From NCBI GenBank assembly GCA_946481295.1, contig CAMLLW010000002.1, positions 1 to 33,897 on the forward strand: a stretch of DNA of 33,897 nucleotides, in the 5' to 3' direction. Positions 26,102-33,190 of this stretch are shown piece by piece (position 1 is the first letter of the stretch; every line of letters starts with the position of its first letter). The stretch comes from an uncultured Clostridia bacterium (GTDB lineage: Bacteria; Bacillota; Clostridia; Lachnospirales; UBA5962). A model generated the notes under the pieces. The model did not search any database, had not been told where the DNA came from, and worked only from the letters and a program-made list of their open reading frames with translations. The translations under genes and the position numbers were made by a program.

Positions 26102-26131
26102 AAGTTTAGTATTTTTACTAAACTTTTTCTT
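26102..26131 (+). terminator. Terminator of the second tRNA pair
   Basis: A ten-pair perfect stem (AAGTTTAGTA/TACTAAACTT) with a 4-base loop and a T-rich tail. It overlaps the 3' end of the convergent rng gene, whose last codons are part of the hairpin. Confidence 0.85.
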
Positions 26132-27563
26132 TTTCTATTTTATAAATACTATCTATACTATTTTCAATCTTCTTAAAATATATTTTTATATTAAATTTTA
26201 ATTCTAAATCATCAAATTTATTTTTTCTTTCTAATAAAAAATTATATATATTTTTATCTGCAGTAACTATAAATTTATTGAATATACTTTGTCTAGCAGT
26301 TTTATATATATTATTAAATATCTTATCTACTACAAATTTTTCATTATAGATTTTTCCTGCACCATTACAACAATTACAATTTTTTAAAAAATATCTAGAA
26401 ATTTCAGGCCTTACTTTTTTTCGTGTTAATTGCATTAAACCTAATTCTGTCATACCAACTATATTTATACCTATTCTATCTTCTTTTATGAAATTTTTAA
26501 ATTCAAATAAAAATTTTTCTTTGTCTTCTTCACTATTCATATTTATAAAATCTATTATTATCATCCCAGATAAATTTCGTAATCTTATTTGTCTTACTAT
26601 TTCTTTTCCAGCTTCTATATTAGTTTTTAAAATTATATTATTTTTTCCTTTTTTATCTGTAAATTTTCCTGTATTAACATCTATAACAATAAAAGCTTCT
26701 GTTTGTTCAATTATTAAAAATCCTCCTGATTTTAACCAAACTTTATTATGTAAAGCTTTTTCTATTTGAGTTTCTAACTCATATTCTTCAAATATATTTA
26801 AATCACCGTCATAAATTTTTAAAATATCTTCATGTAAATTGTAATTTTTTAAAATATCTAAAATATAATTTTTTTCATCTGGAGAATTTATAATTATATT
26901 ATCTATATCATCTTTTAAAAGTAATTTTAAAGATTTTTCATAAATTTTATTTTCTTTATATATTACAGCTGGTGGTTTTAAATAAACTCCCTTAGATAAA
27001 ATATCTTCACATAAATTTTTTAAATTTAAAAATTCACTTTTTAAAGTTTCTTCATCAATATTTGTTGCTTCTGTTCTTATTATAACTGAATATTCCTTTG
27101 AAATTATATTAGAAATAATTGTTTTTAATCTTTTTCTTTCTACATTATCTTCTATTTTTCTTGAAATTGTTATTTGATTAAAATTATTTTTAAGTAAAAC
27201 TATATATCTACCTGTAAAAGATAATTCAGATGTAACTAGAGGTCCTTTTAATCCCTTTGAATCTTTTAAACATTGTACTAACATTTGATTACCATTTTTT
27301 ATATTTAATTTTTTAGTACCATTTTCATTAATGTATAAATTACTTTGTCTTATATCATCTAATTGTAAAAATGCATTTTTTTTATATCCTATATTTATAA
27401 ATGCAAATTGACCTTGCAAAATATTTTCCACTCTAGCTGAATATATATTACCAACTAATGATTCATTATCATGCTCATCAATTAATACCTCTATTAATTT
27501 TCTATCTTCTACTAATGCTGTTCTTATATAATTACAATTAAAATCTATAATAATATTTTTCAT
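26118..27563 (-). CDS. rng: Ribonuclease G/E family endoribonuclease
   Basis: A 481-residue single-strand endoribonuclease for rRNA maturation and mRNA decay. An S1-like domain (about 37-110, GNIYSARVENILQGQFAFINIGYKK) is followed by the catalytic DNase I-like domain with the Mg ligands D295 (VIDVNTGKF) and D338 (IIIDFINM). A Cys cluster CNCCNG (396-401) corresponds to the zinc-link dimer motif. The acidic C-terminal scaffold of RNase E is absent, so it is RNase G-like. It follows the spoIVFB gene on the same strand after about 90 bases. In many Clostridia rplU follows; here the tRNAs come instead. Confidence 0.93.
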   Translation of the reverse strand: MKNIIIDFNCNYIRTALVEDRKLIEVLIDEHDNESLVGNIYSARVENILQGQFAFINIGYKKNAFLQLDDIRQSNLYINENGTKKLNIKNGNQMLVQCLKDSKGLKGPLVTSELSFTGRYIVLLKNNFNQITISRKIEDNVERKRLKTIISNIISKEYSVIIRTEATNIDEETLKSEFLNLKNLCEDILSKGVYLKPPAVIYKENKIYEKSLKLLLKDDIDNIIINSPDEKNYILDILKNYNLHEDILKIYDGDLNIFEEYELETQIEKALHNKVWLKSGGFLIIEQTEAFIVIDVNTGKFTDKKGKNNIILKTNIEAGKEIVRQIRLRNLSGMIIIDFINMNSEEDKEKFLFEFKNFIKEDRIGINIVGMTELGLMQLTRKKVRPEISRYFLKNCNCCNGAGKIYNEKFVVDKIFNNIYKTARQSIFNKFIVTADKNIYNFLLERKNKFDDLELKFNIKIYFKKIENSIDSIYKIEKEKV

Positions 27564-27654
27564 AATTATAATTTACCTTTCTACATTTACTTGTATTATT
27601 TAGTTTATCATAGTAAACTTGAAATTACAAAACTTCATATAAAAAGATAAAAAT

Positions 27655-28506
27655 TTAATATTTTTTTAAATATATATCTTCTAATTTTGAATATGCATTT
27701 TCATTTAAAAAATAATTAATTATTTCACTTTCAGAAAAAGTTATTAATTTATTATAATAAAAAAAACTTACATTTAAATATGTACCCCATGAAGTTTTTT
27801 CTATTATATCTTTTATTATATAATCTTTACCTACAATAATATTTTTTATTTTTAAAATATTATATTTACAATATTTTTTTTCTTGTGTAACTAAATCTTT
27901 ATAAAATATAATTGTATTATTAGTGTATTCACTAATACTAATAAATCTTATATACATCGATATTAAAATTAAACTTATATTAAAAGGATATAAAATATTT
28001 TGTATTAATCCAAATAAAATTAATATTAAACTTATAATTTTAGTTAAATTTAATATAAATTTATTTATAATAATAAATCCTACAATATCTTCTAATAATA
28101 TTTGTAATAGTCTACCGCCATCTAAAGGATAAATAGGAAACATATTAAAAAGAAAAATTACAAGATTAGCTTTTTTAAAAAATTCAAAACTATCATAAAA
28201 TATACTGTCACAAATAAGAAATAATATTAAATTAAATAACGGCCCTGAAAGAACAACAATAAACTTCTTTATAGGCATTATTTTATTAAAATTTTTTAAT
28301 ATTGCTTTTTGTCCCAAAGGTGTTATATATAATTTTTCTAATTTGCATCCAAACTTATATGCAACTAAAATATGTATAATTTCATGTATAGTAACTAAAA
28401 GAAGTACAGTTAAAAATTCTTTAAAATAATCTGATAAAATACTTAAACATAAAATAGGAATAATAAAAGGATTTATTTTTATAAATTTTTTAATTTTAAA
28501 ATTCAA
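27655..28506 (-). CDS. spoIVFB: Stage IV sporulation protein FB-like intramembrane metalloprotease
   Basis: A 283-residue site-2-type zinc protease (M50) of the mother-cell membrane around the forespore. In Bacillus it cuts pro-sigma-K. Zinc motif HEIIH (H41, E42, H45), the partner motif YPLDGGR with D129, and several membrane helices. The start is TTG, directly after the TAG of the upstream M23 gene, with GAGG 8 bases ahead. A C-terminal CBS-like part as in Bacillus is at best reduced. Its neighbour is the SpoIVFA-like split gene, which fits the usual inhibitor-protease pair. No pro-sigma-K gene is in the window. Confidence 0.9.
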   Translation of the reverse strand: MNFKIKKFIKINPFIIPILCLSILSDYFKEFLTVLLLVTIHEIIHILVAYKFGCKLEKLYITPLGQKAILKNFNKIMPIKKFIVVLSGPLFNLILFLICDSIFYDSFEFFKKANLVIFLFNMFPIYPLDGGRLLQILLEDIVGFIIINKFILNLTKIISLILILFGLIQNILYPFNISLILISMYIRFISISEYTNNTIIFYKDLVTQEKKYCKYNILKIKNIIVGKDYIIKDIIEKTSWGTYLNVSFFYYNKLITFSESEIINYFLNENAYSKLEDIYLKKY

Positions 28507-28944
28507 CTAATTTTCCTCTTTCTTATTTGAAATATTATTAAGACTTTCTGCCAATGGTAAATCTACAAAATCTAAAGGATCTAGTAATTTTCCTTCTTTT
28601 GTAATTTCATAATGTAAATGTGGTCCTGTAGATACCCCAGTATTTCCAGATAAAGCAATAATATCACCTTTTTTAATATTATCTCCTACTTTTACTAAGA
28701 TAGAATTTAAATGTGCATATAAAATTTCATATCCATCATTAGTACTATATCTAACTGTATTTCCATAAGAATCTGAATTTTTAACTTCTGTAACTACTCC
28801 TTCTGTAACTGCTATAATTTCTGTATTTTCCTTAACACCTATATCTATACCCTTATGAAATGAATTTTTCTGTCCAAATACAGGATGTAATCTTTCTCCA
28901 AATAAAGATGTTATCTGTCCATTTACTGGATTTGACCAATTCAT
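28507..28944 (-). CDS. M23 (LytM) peptidase part of a split SpoIVFA-like gene
   Basis: 145 residues forming a nearly bare LytM domain: H30 and D34 in HKGID, H78 in YAHL, H109 and H111 in HLHYE. All zinc-site positions are kept, so it could be an active glycyl/D-amino endopeptidase. It has no signal peptide or membrane helix of its own, and no good ribosome site before its ATG, so as a separate protein it would stay in the cytosol. Upstream in its own frame the reading continues KKVDNSNKDMNWS, joining smoothly to the preceding gene by a -1 shift. The intact product would be about 290 residues, the size and layout of SpoIVFA, and it sits directly before spoIVFB. Confidence 0.85.
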   Translation of the reverse strand: MNWSNPVNGQITSLFGERLHPVFGQKNSFHKGIDIGVKENTEIIAVTEGVVTEVKNSDSYGNTVRYSTNDGYEILYAHLNSILVKVGDNIKKGDIIALSGNTGVSTGPHLHYEITKEGKLLDPLDFVDLPLAESLNNISNKKEEN

Positions 28945-28961
28945 ATCTTTATTGGAGTTAT

Positions 28962-28973
28962 CTACTTTTTTTC
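28962..28973 (-). promoter_or_regulatory. A AAA AAG slippery heptamer followed by stop
   Basis: On the minus strand the frame reads GAA AAA AAG TAG. The heptamer A AAA AAG is the one used for -1 frameshifting in E. coli dnaX, here placed directly before the stop and in the phase needed to join the anchor frame to the M23 frame. The A7 run could also support transcriptional slippage. Confidence 0.6.
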
Positions 28974-29378
28974 TAAATTATAATGATATAATTTTTCTAT
29001 TTCTCTTATTTCACTTAATATATCTTCATCTATTCTAAAATTTCCAACATAATTATTTTCTTCTTGTTTTATATTTTTAAACTTACTTGAAATTACTTTA
29101 TGTACAGTACTTTTAAACTTTTTTGATATATCATCAAAATTATAATCTTTTATATCAATATTCTGAGTTATTAATACTTTTAAATCTTTACTTAATTTAT
29201 TTGTAAAATCTACTTCTATAAGATTTATTGCTAAAACGCATAATAATAAAATGCCACAAACTATAAACTGAGTTACAATAACTTCCTGTATATTAACACC
29301 TTTTTTTTCATTTTTTCTTCTATAATTATTATTTCGTCTTGTACTATTTCTTATAGAATTTCTTCTTATAGTTTTCAT
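28962..29378 (-). CDS. Membrane-anchor part of a split SpoIVFA-like gene
   Basis: 138 residues. A basic Arg/Asn-rich cytosolic N terminus (about 1-28), one membrane helix (about 33-55, IVTQFIVCGILLLCVLAINLI), then a charged, probably helical segment ending NLEKK. The ATG has AAGGAGG 7 bases upstream. By layout this is the N-terminal half of SpoIVFA, which holds SpoIVFB in check in the outer forespore membrane. The frame ends TAG immediately after the heptamer A AAA AAG (28965-28971). The M23 half follows in the -1 frame. It could be a true split gene, a frameshift mutation or assembly error in an A7 run, or programmed frameshifting. Confidence 0.8.
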   Translation of the reverse strand: MKTIRRNSIRNSTRRNNNYRRKNEKKGVNIQEVIVTQFIVCGILLLCVLAINLIEVDFTNKLSKDLKVLITQNIDIKDYNFDDISKKFKSTVHKVISSKFKNIKQEENNYVGNFRIDEDILSEIREIEKLYHYNLEKK

Positions 29379-29485
29379 ACTATGTCCTCCTTAGATTATT
29401 TTTATAAATATATGCTAAAAATATTTTTATAATTACTATAAATAAATATATAATAAGTTAAATATAAATTATTTATTAAGGAGAA

Positions 29486-29944
29486 ATGTTAACTGTGGAA
29501 ATAGAAAAAAAATATTTAGTAAAAAATATACCATTTGATTTAAAAAATTATAAAAAATCATATATTGAACAAGGATATATAAATAGAACTCCTGTTATAA
29601 GAGTAAGAAAACAAGATAATAATTTAATTCTTACTGTTAAAGGTTCTGGGCATTTATCTAGAGAAGAATTTGAATTAAATTTATCTAATGAAGAATTTAA
29701 TAATTTATGGACTAAAATTCAAAAAAAACCTATAGTAAAAACAAGATATTTTATTCCTATTGAAAACAATTTAATTGCAGAATTAGATATTTATGAATCA
29801 GATCTTAAAGGTTTAAAAACTGTAGAAGTTGAATTTAATAATATAAATGATGCAGATAATTTTAAAGCTCCAAAATGGTTTGGAGATGATATCACTTATA
29901 ATAAAAAATTTAAAAATAATAATTTATACTATGATGGAATATAA
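29486..29944 (+). CDS. CYTH-domain protein (triphosphate tunnel metalloenzyme family)
   Basis: A 152-residue protein with the CYTH signature ExExK (EIEKK, about residues 5-9) and further tunnel strands with alternating charged residues (RVRKQ, LTVKG, KTRYFI, AELDIYE, KTVEVEF). Members hydrolyse tripolyphosphate or thiamine triphosphate, or make cAMP; here the role is unknown. AAGGAG is only 2 bases from the ATG at 29486 but 11 bases from a GTG at 29495, which may be the true start and would still keep the ExExK motif. It stands alone between the divergent SpoIVFA-like gene and spo0A. Confidence 0.85.
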   Translation: MLTVEIEKKYLVKNIPFDLKNYKKSYIEQGYINRTPVIRVRKQDNNLILTVKGSGHLSREEFELNLSNEEFNNLWTKIQKKPIVKTRYFIPIENNLIAELDIYESDLKGLKTVEVEFNNINDADNFKAPKWFGDDITYNKKFKNNNLYYDGI

Positions 29945-30160
29945 ATTGATATAAAATTTTAATAATATTTCAGGTATTCTATAAATTTTATAAACATAAT
30001 AAATTTATATAGAATAATATGCTTAAAAATTTATAAAAATGTTTTTTTCATATTACATATTATTCTATAATTCAAAGTACTAATTTGAATGTATATGTAA
30101 ATAAATGTTTACATTGATATTACATTGACGTAAAAAAAAATTTAATGGTGTAAAAAGATC
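29945..30160. other. AT-rich stretch with overlapping inverted repeats
   Basis: No gene is visible. The segment at 30001-30021 can pair upstream (29976-29988 with 30001-30015, 13 pairs with a 2-base bulge) or downstream (30008-30021 with 30056-30069, 14 perfect pairs). The two hairpins share bases and exclude each other. Confidence 0.5.
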
Positions 30161-30161
30161 A

Positions 30162-30190
30162 TTGCAAAAATATCTAAAATATAATATAAT
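30162..30190 (+). promoter_or_regulatory. Likely sigma-A promoter of spo0A
   Basis: TTGCAA, 17 bases, TATAAT. A start near 30197 leaves a leader of about 180 bases. I could not find a convincing sigma-H promoter or Spo0A box by eye. Confidence 0.55.
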
Positions 30191-30222
30191 TTAATAAATT
30201 GGTATTTATTACTATATTATGT

Positions 30223-30297
30223 AATAACGGCCACCTTGAAACCCATTATTATTTAAGTTGCCATAATTTTCAACAGTAATTTTTACTTATTACTGTT
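30223..30297 (+). other. Structured part of the spo0A leader
   Basis: Two hairpins lie in the predicted leader. One is AATAACGG with CCATTATT (30223-30250, one mismatch) around a 12-base loop that contains the only GC-rich patch in the region. The other is AACAGTAA with TTACTGTT (30272-30297), eight perfect pairs. I do not recognise a riboswitch family. Confidence 0.4.
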
Positions 30298-30378
30298 AAA
30301 GAATTTTTAGTACTAAAAAATATTTATTATATTATTAAAATTTGTCTATCTAATGATAAATAATGGAGGTATTTATTT

Positions 30379-31182
30379 ATGGAACAAAAAAAAATAACTA
30401 TATTGATAGCAGATGACAATAAAAATTTTTGTGAAATAATGGAAGAACACTTTAAAAAATATTCTGATATGCAAATTATATATATTGCAAATGATGGTAT
30501 AACAGCATATGAAAAAATCAAAGAATTAAAACCAGATGTAGCAATTGTTGATGGTATTATGCCTCGTTTAGATGGATTAGGCATATTAGAAAAATTAGAT
30601 AAAAATAATAATTCAGATGCACCAATTTTTATAATGTTATCTGCAATGAGTCAAGAAAAAATAACACAAAAAGCTATAGATTTGGGGGCAGAATATTATA
30701 TAGTAAAACCTTTTGATATAGACTCTATAGCTACAAGGATTAGACAACTTAAAGCTCAAATGGTATCAAAATCTAATAATATAAATAGTAATAATATATC
30801 TGTAAATTCATCTGTATTAAATAATGATATTAATCTTGAAACAAGAGTTACAAATATATTACATGAAATTGGAGTGCCTGCACATATTCGTGGATATCAC
30901 TATATGAGGGAATCTATAATAATGGCTGTTAATAATATAGATGTACTAAATTACATAACTAAAGAATTATATCCTTCTATAGCAAAAAAATGTAATACTA
31001 CTCCAAGTAGAGTAGAACGAGCAATAAGACATGCTATAGAAGTCGCATGGAATAGAGGTAAAGTAGATGCAATAGATAATTTGTTTGGATATACTGTTAA
31101 TAATAGTAAAGGAAAACCTACAAATAGTGAATTTATTGCATTAATTGCAGATAGACTTAGATTAGAAATAAAGGCTAGTTAG
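30379..31182 (+). CDS. spo0A: Sporulation master regulator Spo0A
   Basis: A 267-residue response regulator that, once phosphorylated, starts sporulation and shuts off vegetative genes. Receiver domain with D12/D13, phosphoacceptor D58 (AIVDGIMPR) and K110 (IVKPFD). After a Ser/Asn-rich linker the Spo0A C-terminal DNA-binding domain ([38 protein letters not shown]) is complete and strongly conserved. GGAGGT lies 8 bases before the ATG. spoIVB, its common upstream neighbour, is not here; a long non-coding leader is. A strong terminator follows. A soluble histidine kinase 0.6 kb downstream on the other strand may feed it. Confidence 0.98.
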   Translation: MEQKKITILIADDNKNFCEIMEEHFKKYSDMQIIYIANDGITAYEKIKELKPDVAIVDGIMPRLDGLGILEKLDKNNNSDAPIFIMLSAMSQEKITQKAIDLGAEYYIVKPFDIDSIATRIRQLKAQMVSKSNNINSNNISVNSSVLNNDINLETRVTNILHEIGVPAHIRGYHYMRESIIMAVNNIDVLNYITKELYPSIAKKCNTTPSRVERAIRHAIEVAWNRGKVDAIDNLFGYTVNNSKGKPTNSEFIALIADRLRLEIKAS

Positions 31183-31186
31183 ATAT

Positions 31187-31227
31187 AAAAAGAAACAAAA
31201 TAATTTATTTATTTTGTTTCTTTTTTT
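31187..31227 (+). terminator. Terminator of spo0A
   Basis: AAAGAAACAAAATA paired with TATTTTGTTTCTTT around a short loop, then a T run. Confidence 0.88.
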
Positions 31228-31229
31228 GG

Positions 31230-31258
31230 TTAGAATTAAGAAAATAATGTAGTATAAT
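31230..31258 (+). promoter_or_regulatory. Possible promoter of the PAP2 gene
   Basis: TTAGAA, 17 bases, TATAAT, 30 bases before the start codon. Confidence 0.5.
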
Positions 31259-31287
31259 ATATAAAAATACATTATAATGAGGTCTTT

Positions 31288-31764
31288 ATGGATAAATACA
31301 TTTTTTTTAAACTATATAATATATCTAAAAAAAATAAATATGTATATACATTTTTTATATTTATAAATAATGTCATTACAAAATTATATTTTTTAATTTA
31401 TACTTCTTTTGTTATAATATTATATATACAAAAATCAAACTTCTTAGTACCTTTTATATTAGCCCCATGTTTTGCACTTGTATGTAATTATATTATACGA
31501 ATTATATTTAAAAGGAAAAGACCTTGTACTAAGAAGAGCATAGAAAAATCATCTTATTCTTTTCCTAGTAATCATTCTGTAAGTGCTATGGTTATTTCAG
31601 TCTCATGTTTATATATAAATATCTATATTGGTATAATATTAATTATATTAGCTATTTTTATAGGTATAAGTAGAATTTTTATAGGTGTACATTATCCATC
31701 AGATATTATAGTAGGTTTTTTAAATGCTATATTATCTTCTATATTATTTTTTAATATTTTTTAG
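31288..31764 (+). CDS. PAP2-family membrane phosphatase
   Basis: 158 residues with several membrane helices and the three acid phosphatase motifs: KRKRPC (about 75-80), PSNHS (93-97) and SRIFIGVHYPSD (128-139, with catalytic His 135 and Asp 139). Relatives dephosphorylate undecaprenyl pyrophosphate, phosphatidate or phosphatidylglycerol phosphate; the substrate here is open. The protein is short for the family but complete in motifs. Its last codons overlap the end of the convergent kinase gene by 4 bases, with no terminator seen between them. The gene has its own likely promoter, separate from spo0A. Confidence 0.88.
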   Translation: MDKYIFFKLYNISKKNKYVYTFFIFINNVITKLYFLIYTSFVIILYIQKSNFLVPFILAPCFALVCNYIIRIIFKRKRPCTKKSIEKSSYSFPSNHSVSAMVISVSCLYINIYIGIILIILAIFIGISRIFIGVHYPSDIIVGFLNAILSSILFFNIF

Positions 31765-32546
31765 TAGTAATCATCTGATAATTCTATTTGAACTATATTA
31801 TCATTATAAAAATCATCGTATAACTTGTCCGTTTCTTTATTATCTGATAATAATTTAAAAGGAAGTGTAATAATAAATTCTGTTCCAACGCCAATTTTTG
31901 TATTGGCTATTTCAATACTTCCCTTTAATAATCTAACAAGTTCTATAACAATAGATAGTCCTATTCCACTTCCTAGTTTATTATCAGAAGTTATATATCT
32001 ATTAAATATTAAATCCACATATTTTTCATCCATACCAATCCCAGTATCTTTTATATGTATTTGAATATAATTTTTGTAATCTTTTAAAGTTATAAATATT
32101 GAACCATTTATTTTATTAAATTTTATTGAATTAGATAATAAGTTAAGTAATATTCTTTCTAACATGTCTTTATCTGTTGCTATTATTTTTTTGCTAACAT
32201 TAGATTTAAAATTAACATTTATATTTTTTCTATCTGCAAAACTTTTAATATTTTTAGCTATAGACTCAACTAAAAAAACAATATCACAGTTCCTAATATT
32301 AGGTAATAAGCTTCCCTTTGTTATTTTACTTATATCACTAACATCGGTTATACTTTTCATAATTCTATACCAATTTTTTTTAATCGACTGTATATTCTCT
32401 ATATCTTCTTTTGAAAGATTTTGACTTAACTCTAGGAGTTGTAAATTAGAATATATTATTGACATTGGTGTTTTAATATCATGAATAACATTTTCATAAT
32501 ATATAAACTTATATTCATCATCTTGGTTATGTTCTAAATCTGACAT
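31761..32546 (-). CDS. Soluble orphan histidine kinase
   Basis: 261 residues from the ATG at 32544-32546 (MSDLEHNQDD), with AGAGGA 10 bases upstream; an in-frame TTG three codons earlier is less likely. HisKA with ENVIHDIKTPMSIIYSNLQLL (phospho-His about residue 22), HATPase_c with NLLSNSIKFN, DTGIGMD, LIFNRY and GSGIGLSIV. There is no membrane helix and no recognisable sensor domain, only about 15 residues before the H-box. No response regulator is next to it; the nearest is Spo0A, 0.6 kb away on the opposite strand. Orphan kinases of Clostridia are known to phosphorylate Spo0A, so that is the natural guess. Confidence 0.88.
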   Translation of the reverse strand: MSDLEHNQDDEYKFIYYENVIHDIKTPMSIIYSNLQLLELSQNLSKEDIENIQSIKKNWYRIMKSITDVSDISKITKGSLLPNIRNCDIVFLVESIAKNIKSFADRKNINVNFKSNVSKKIIATDKDMLERILLNLLSNSIKFNKINGSIFITLKDYKNYIQIHIKDTGIGMDEKYVDLIFNRYITSDNKLGSGIGLSIVIELVRLLKGSIEIANTKIGVGTEFIITLPFKLLSDNKETDKLYDDFYNDNIVQIELSDDYY

Positions 32547-32599
32547 AATAATCAAATCCTCTTATCATATTTAAAAACTATCTTTTAAAACTTATCTAC

Positions 32600-32628
32600 A
32601 TTGTACAATATAAGAAATTTATAGTCAA
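32600..32628 (-). promoter_or_regulatory. Promoter of the orphan kinase
   Basis: On the minus strand TTGACT, 17 bases, TACAAT, about 54 bases before the ATG. It is a good sigma-A match, which argues for vegetative expression. Confidence 0.7.
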
Positions 32629-32649
32629 TTTATGAATTCAAAATTTTGC

Positions 32650-32688
32650 AAAAAAAGTAAGAATATATAAAATATTCTCACTTTTTTC
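32650..32688 (-). terminator. Terminator of spoIIID
   Basis: On the minus strand AAAAAAGTGAGAATA pairs with TATTCTTACTTTTTT (one G-U) and runs into a T tract, four bases after the spoIIID stop. Confidence 0.88.
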
Positions 32689-32691
32689 CAA

Positions 32692-32985
32692 TTATTTTAA
32701 ATTTTGAGGTGATTTACCAATATGTTTAGTAGGTTCTGATAACGTTAAATACTTTTCTTTAGTAGCGAGACCACCTCTTATGTGTCTTTCGGATTTATTT
32801 ACTTCTAAAACCCTACGTGCTTCTCCTGCTAACTTAGGATTAATTTTTTCCAAACGCTCTGTAACATCTTTATGTACAGTACTTTTAGATATCCCAAATT
32901 TTTTTGCTGTTTCTCTTACTGTAGCATTTGAATTTATTATAAAGTTTGCGACTTTTATGGCCCTTTCTTCTATGTACGATTTCAA
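32692..32985 (-). CDS. spoIIID: Sporulation transcription factor SpoIIID
   Basis: A 97-residue mother-cell DNA-binding protein that tunes sigma-E genes and helps switch on sigK. The helix-turn-helix ATVRETAKKFGISKSTVHKDVTERL and the basic tail SERHIRGGLATKEKY match the family closely. The start is TTG with AGGAGGGG 7 bases upstream, which fixes the start well. Monocistronic. A CATATATT at about 33026-33033 on the minus strand could be part of a sigma-E promoter, but I am not sure of a matching -35. Confidence 0.96.
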   Translation of the reverse strand: MKSYIEERAIKVANFIINSNATVRETAKKFGISKSTVHKDVTERLEKINPKLAGEARRVLEVNKSERHIRGGLATKEKYLTLSEPTKHIGKSPQNLK

Positions 32986-33002
32986 GAAATAGCCCCTCCT
33001 TA

Positions 33003-33041
33003 AGTTAAATCAGTCTATAAAATATATGAGTTAACTTAGGG
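33003..33041. repeat. Inverted repeat upstream of spoIIID
   Basis: TAAGTTAA and TTAACTTA arms are separated by 22-23 bases, in the region where the spoIIID promoter must lie. It could be an operator or a leader hairpin. Confidence 0.4.
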
Positions 33042-33092
33042 CTTTATTCCTATTTACAATATGAATTTTTTATAATAGTTCCTAATTTTAAA

Positions 33093-33166
33093 AGCTACTA
33101 ACGGGATTTGAACCCGTGAACCTCTACCTTACCAAGGTAGCGCTCTACCTCCTGAGCTATAGTAGC
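33093..33166 (-). tRNA. tRNA-Thr (GGT)
   Basis: A 74-base cloverleaf on the minus strand. Acceptor GCTACTA with TAGTAGC, anticodon loop TTGGTAA (GGT), T loop TTCAAAT, discriminator T. It lies 24 bases after the sigH stop. A tRNA next to sigH is common in Clostridia. Confidence 0.95.
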
Positions 33167-33190
33167 ATAACTTGACTAAAATTAAACAAA

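Larger units (their letters stand above)
25612..26110 (+). repeat. Direct duplication of a tRNA-Gly/tRNA-Gln unit
   Basis: About 175 bases (25620-25799) recur at an offset of 314 (25934-26113), with identical tRNAs and spacer. The promoters and terminator tails differ in sequence. Confidence 0.9.
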
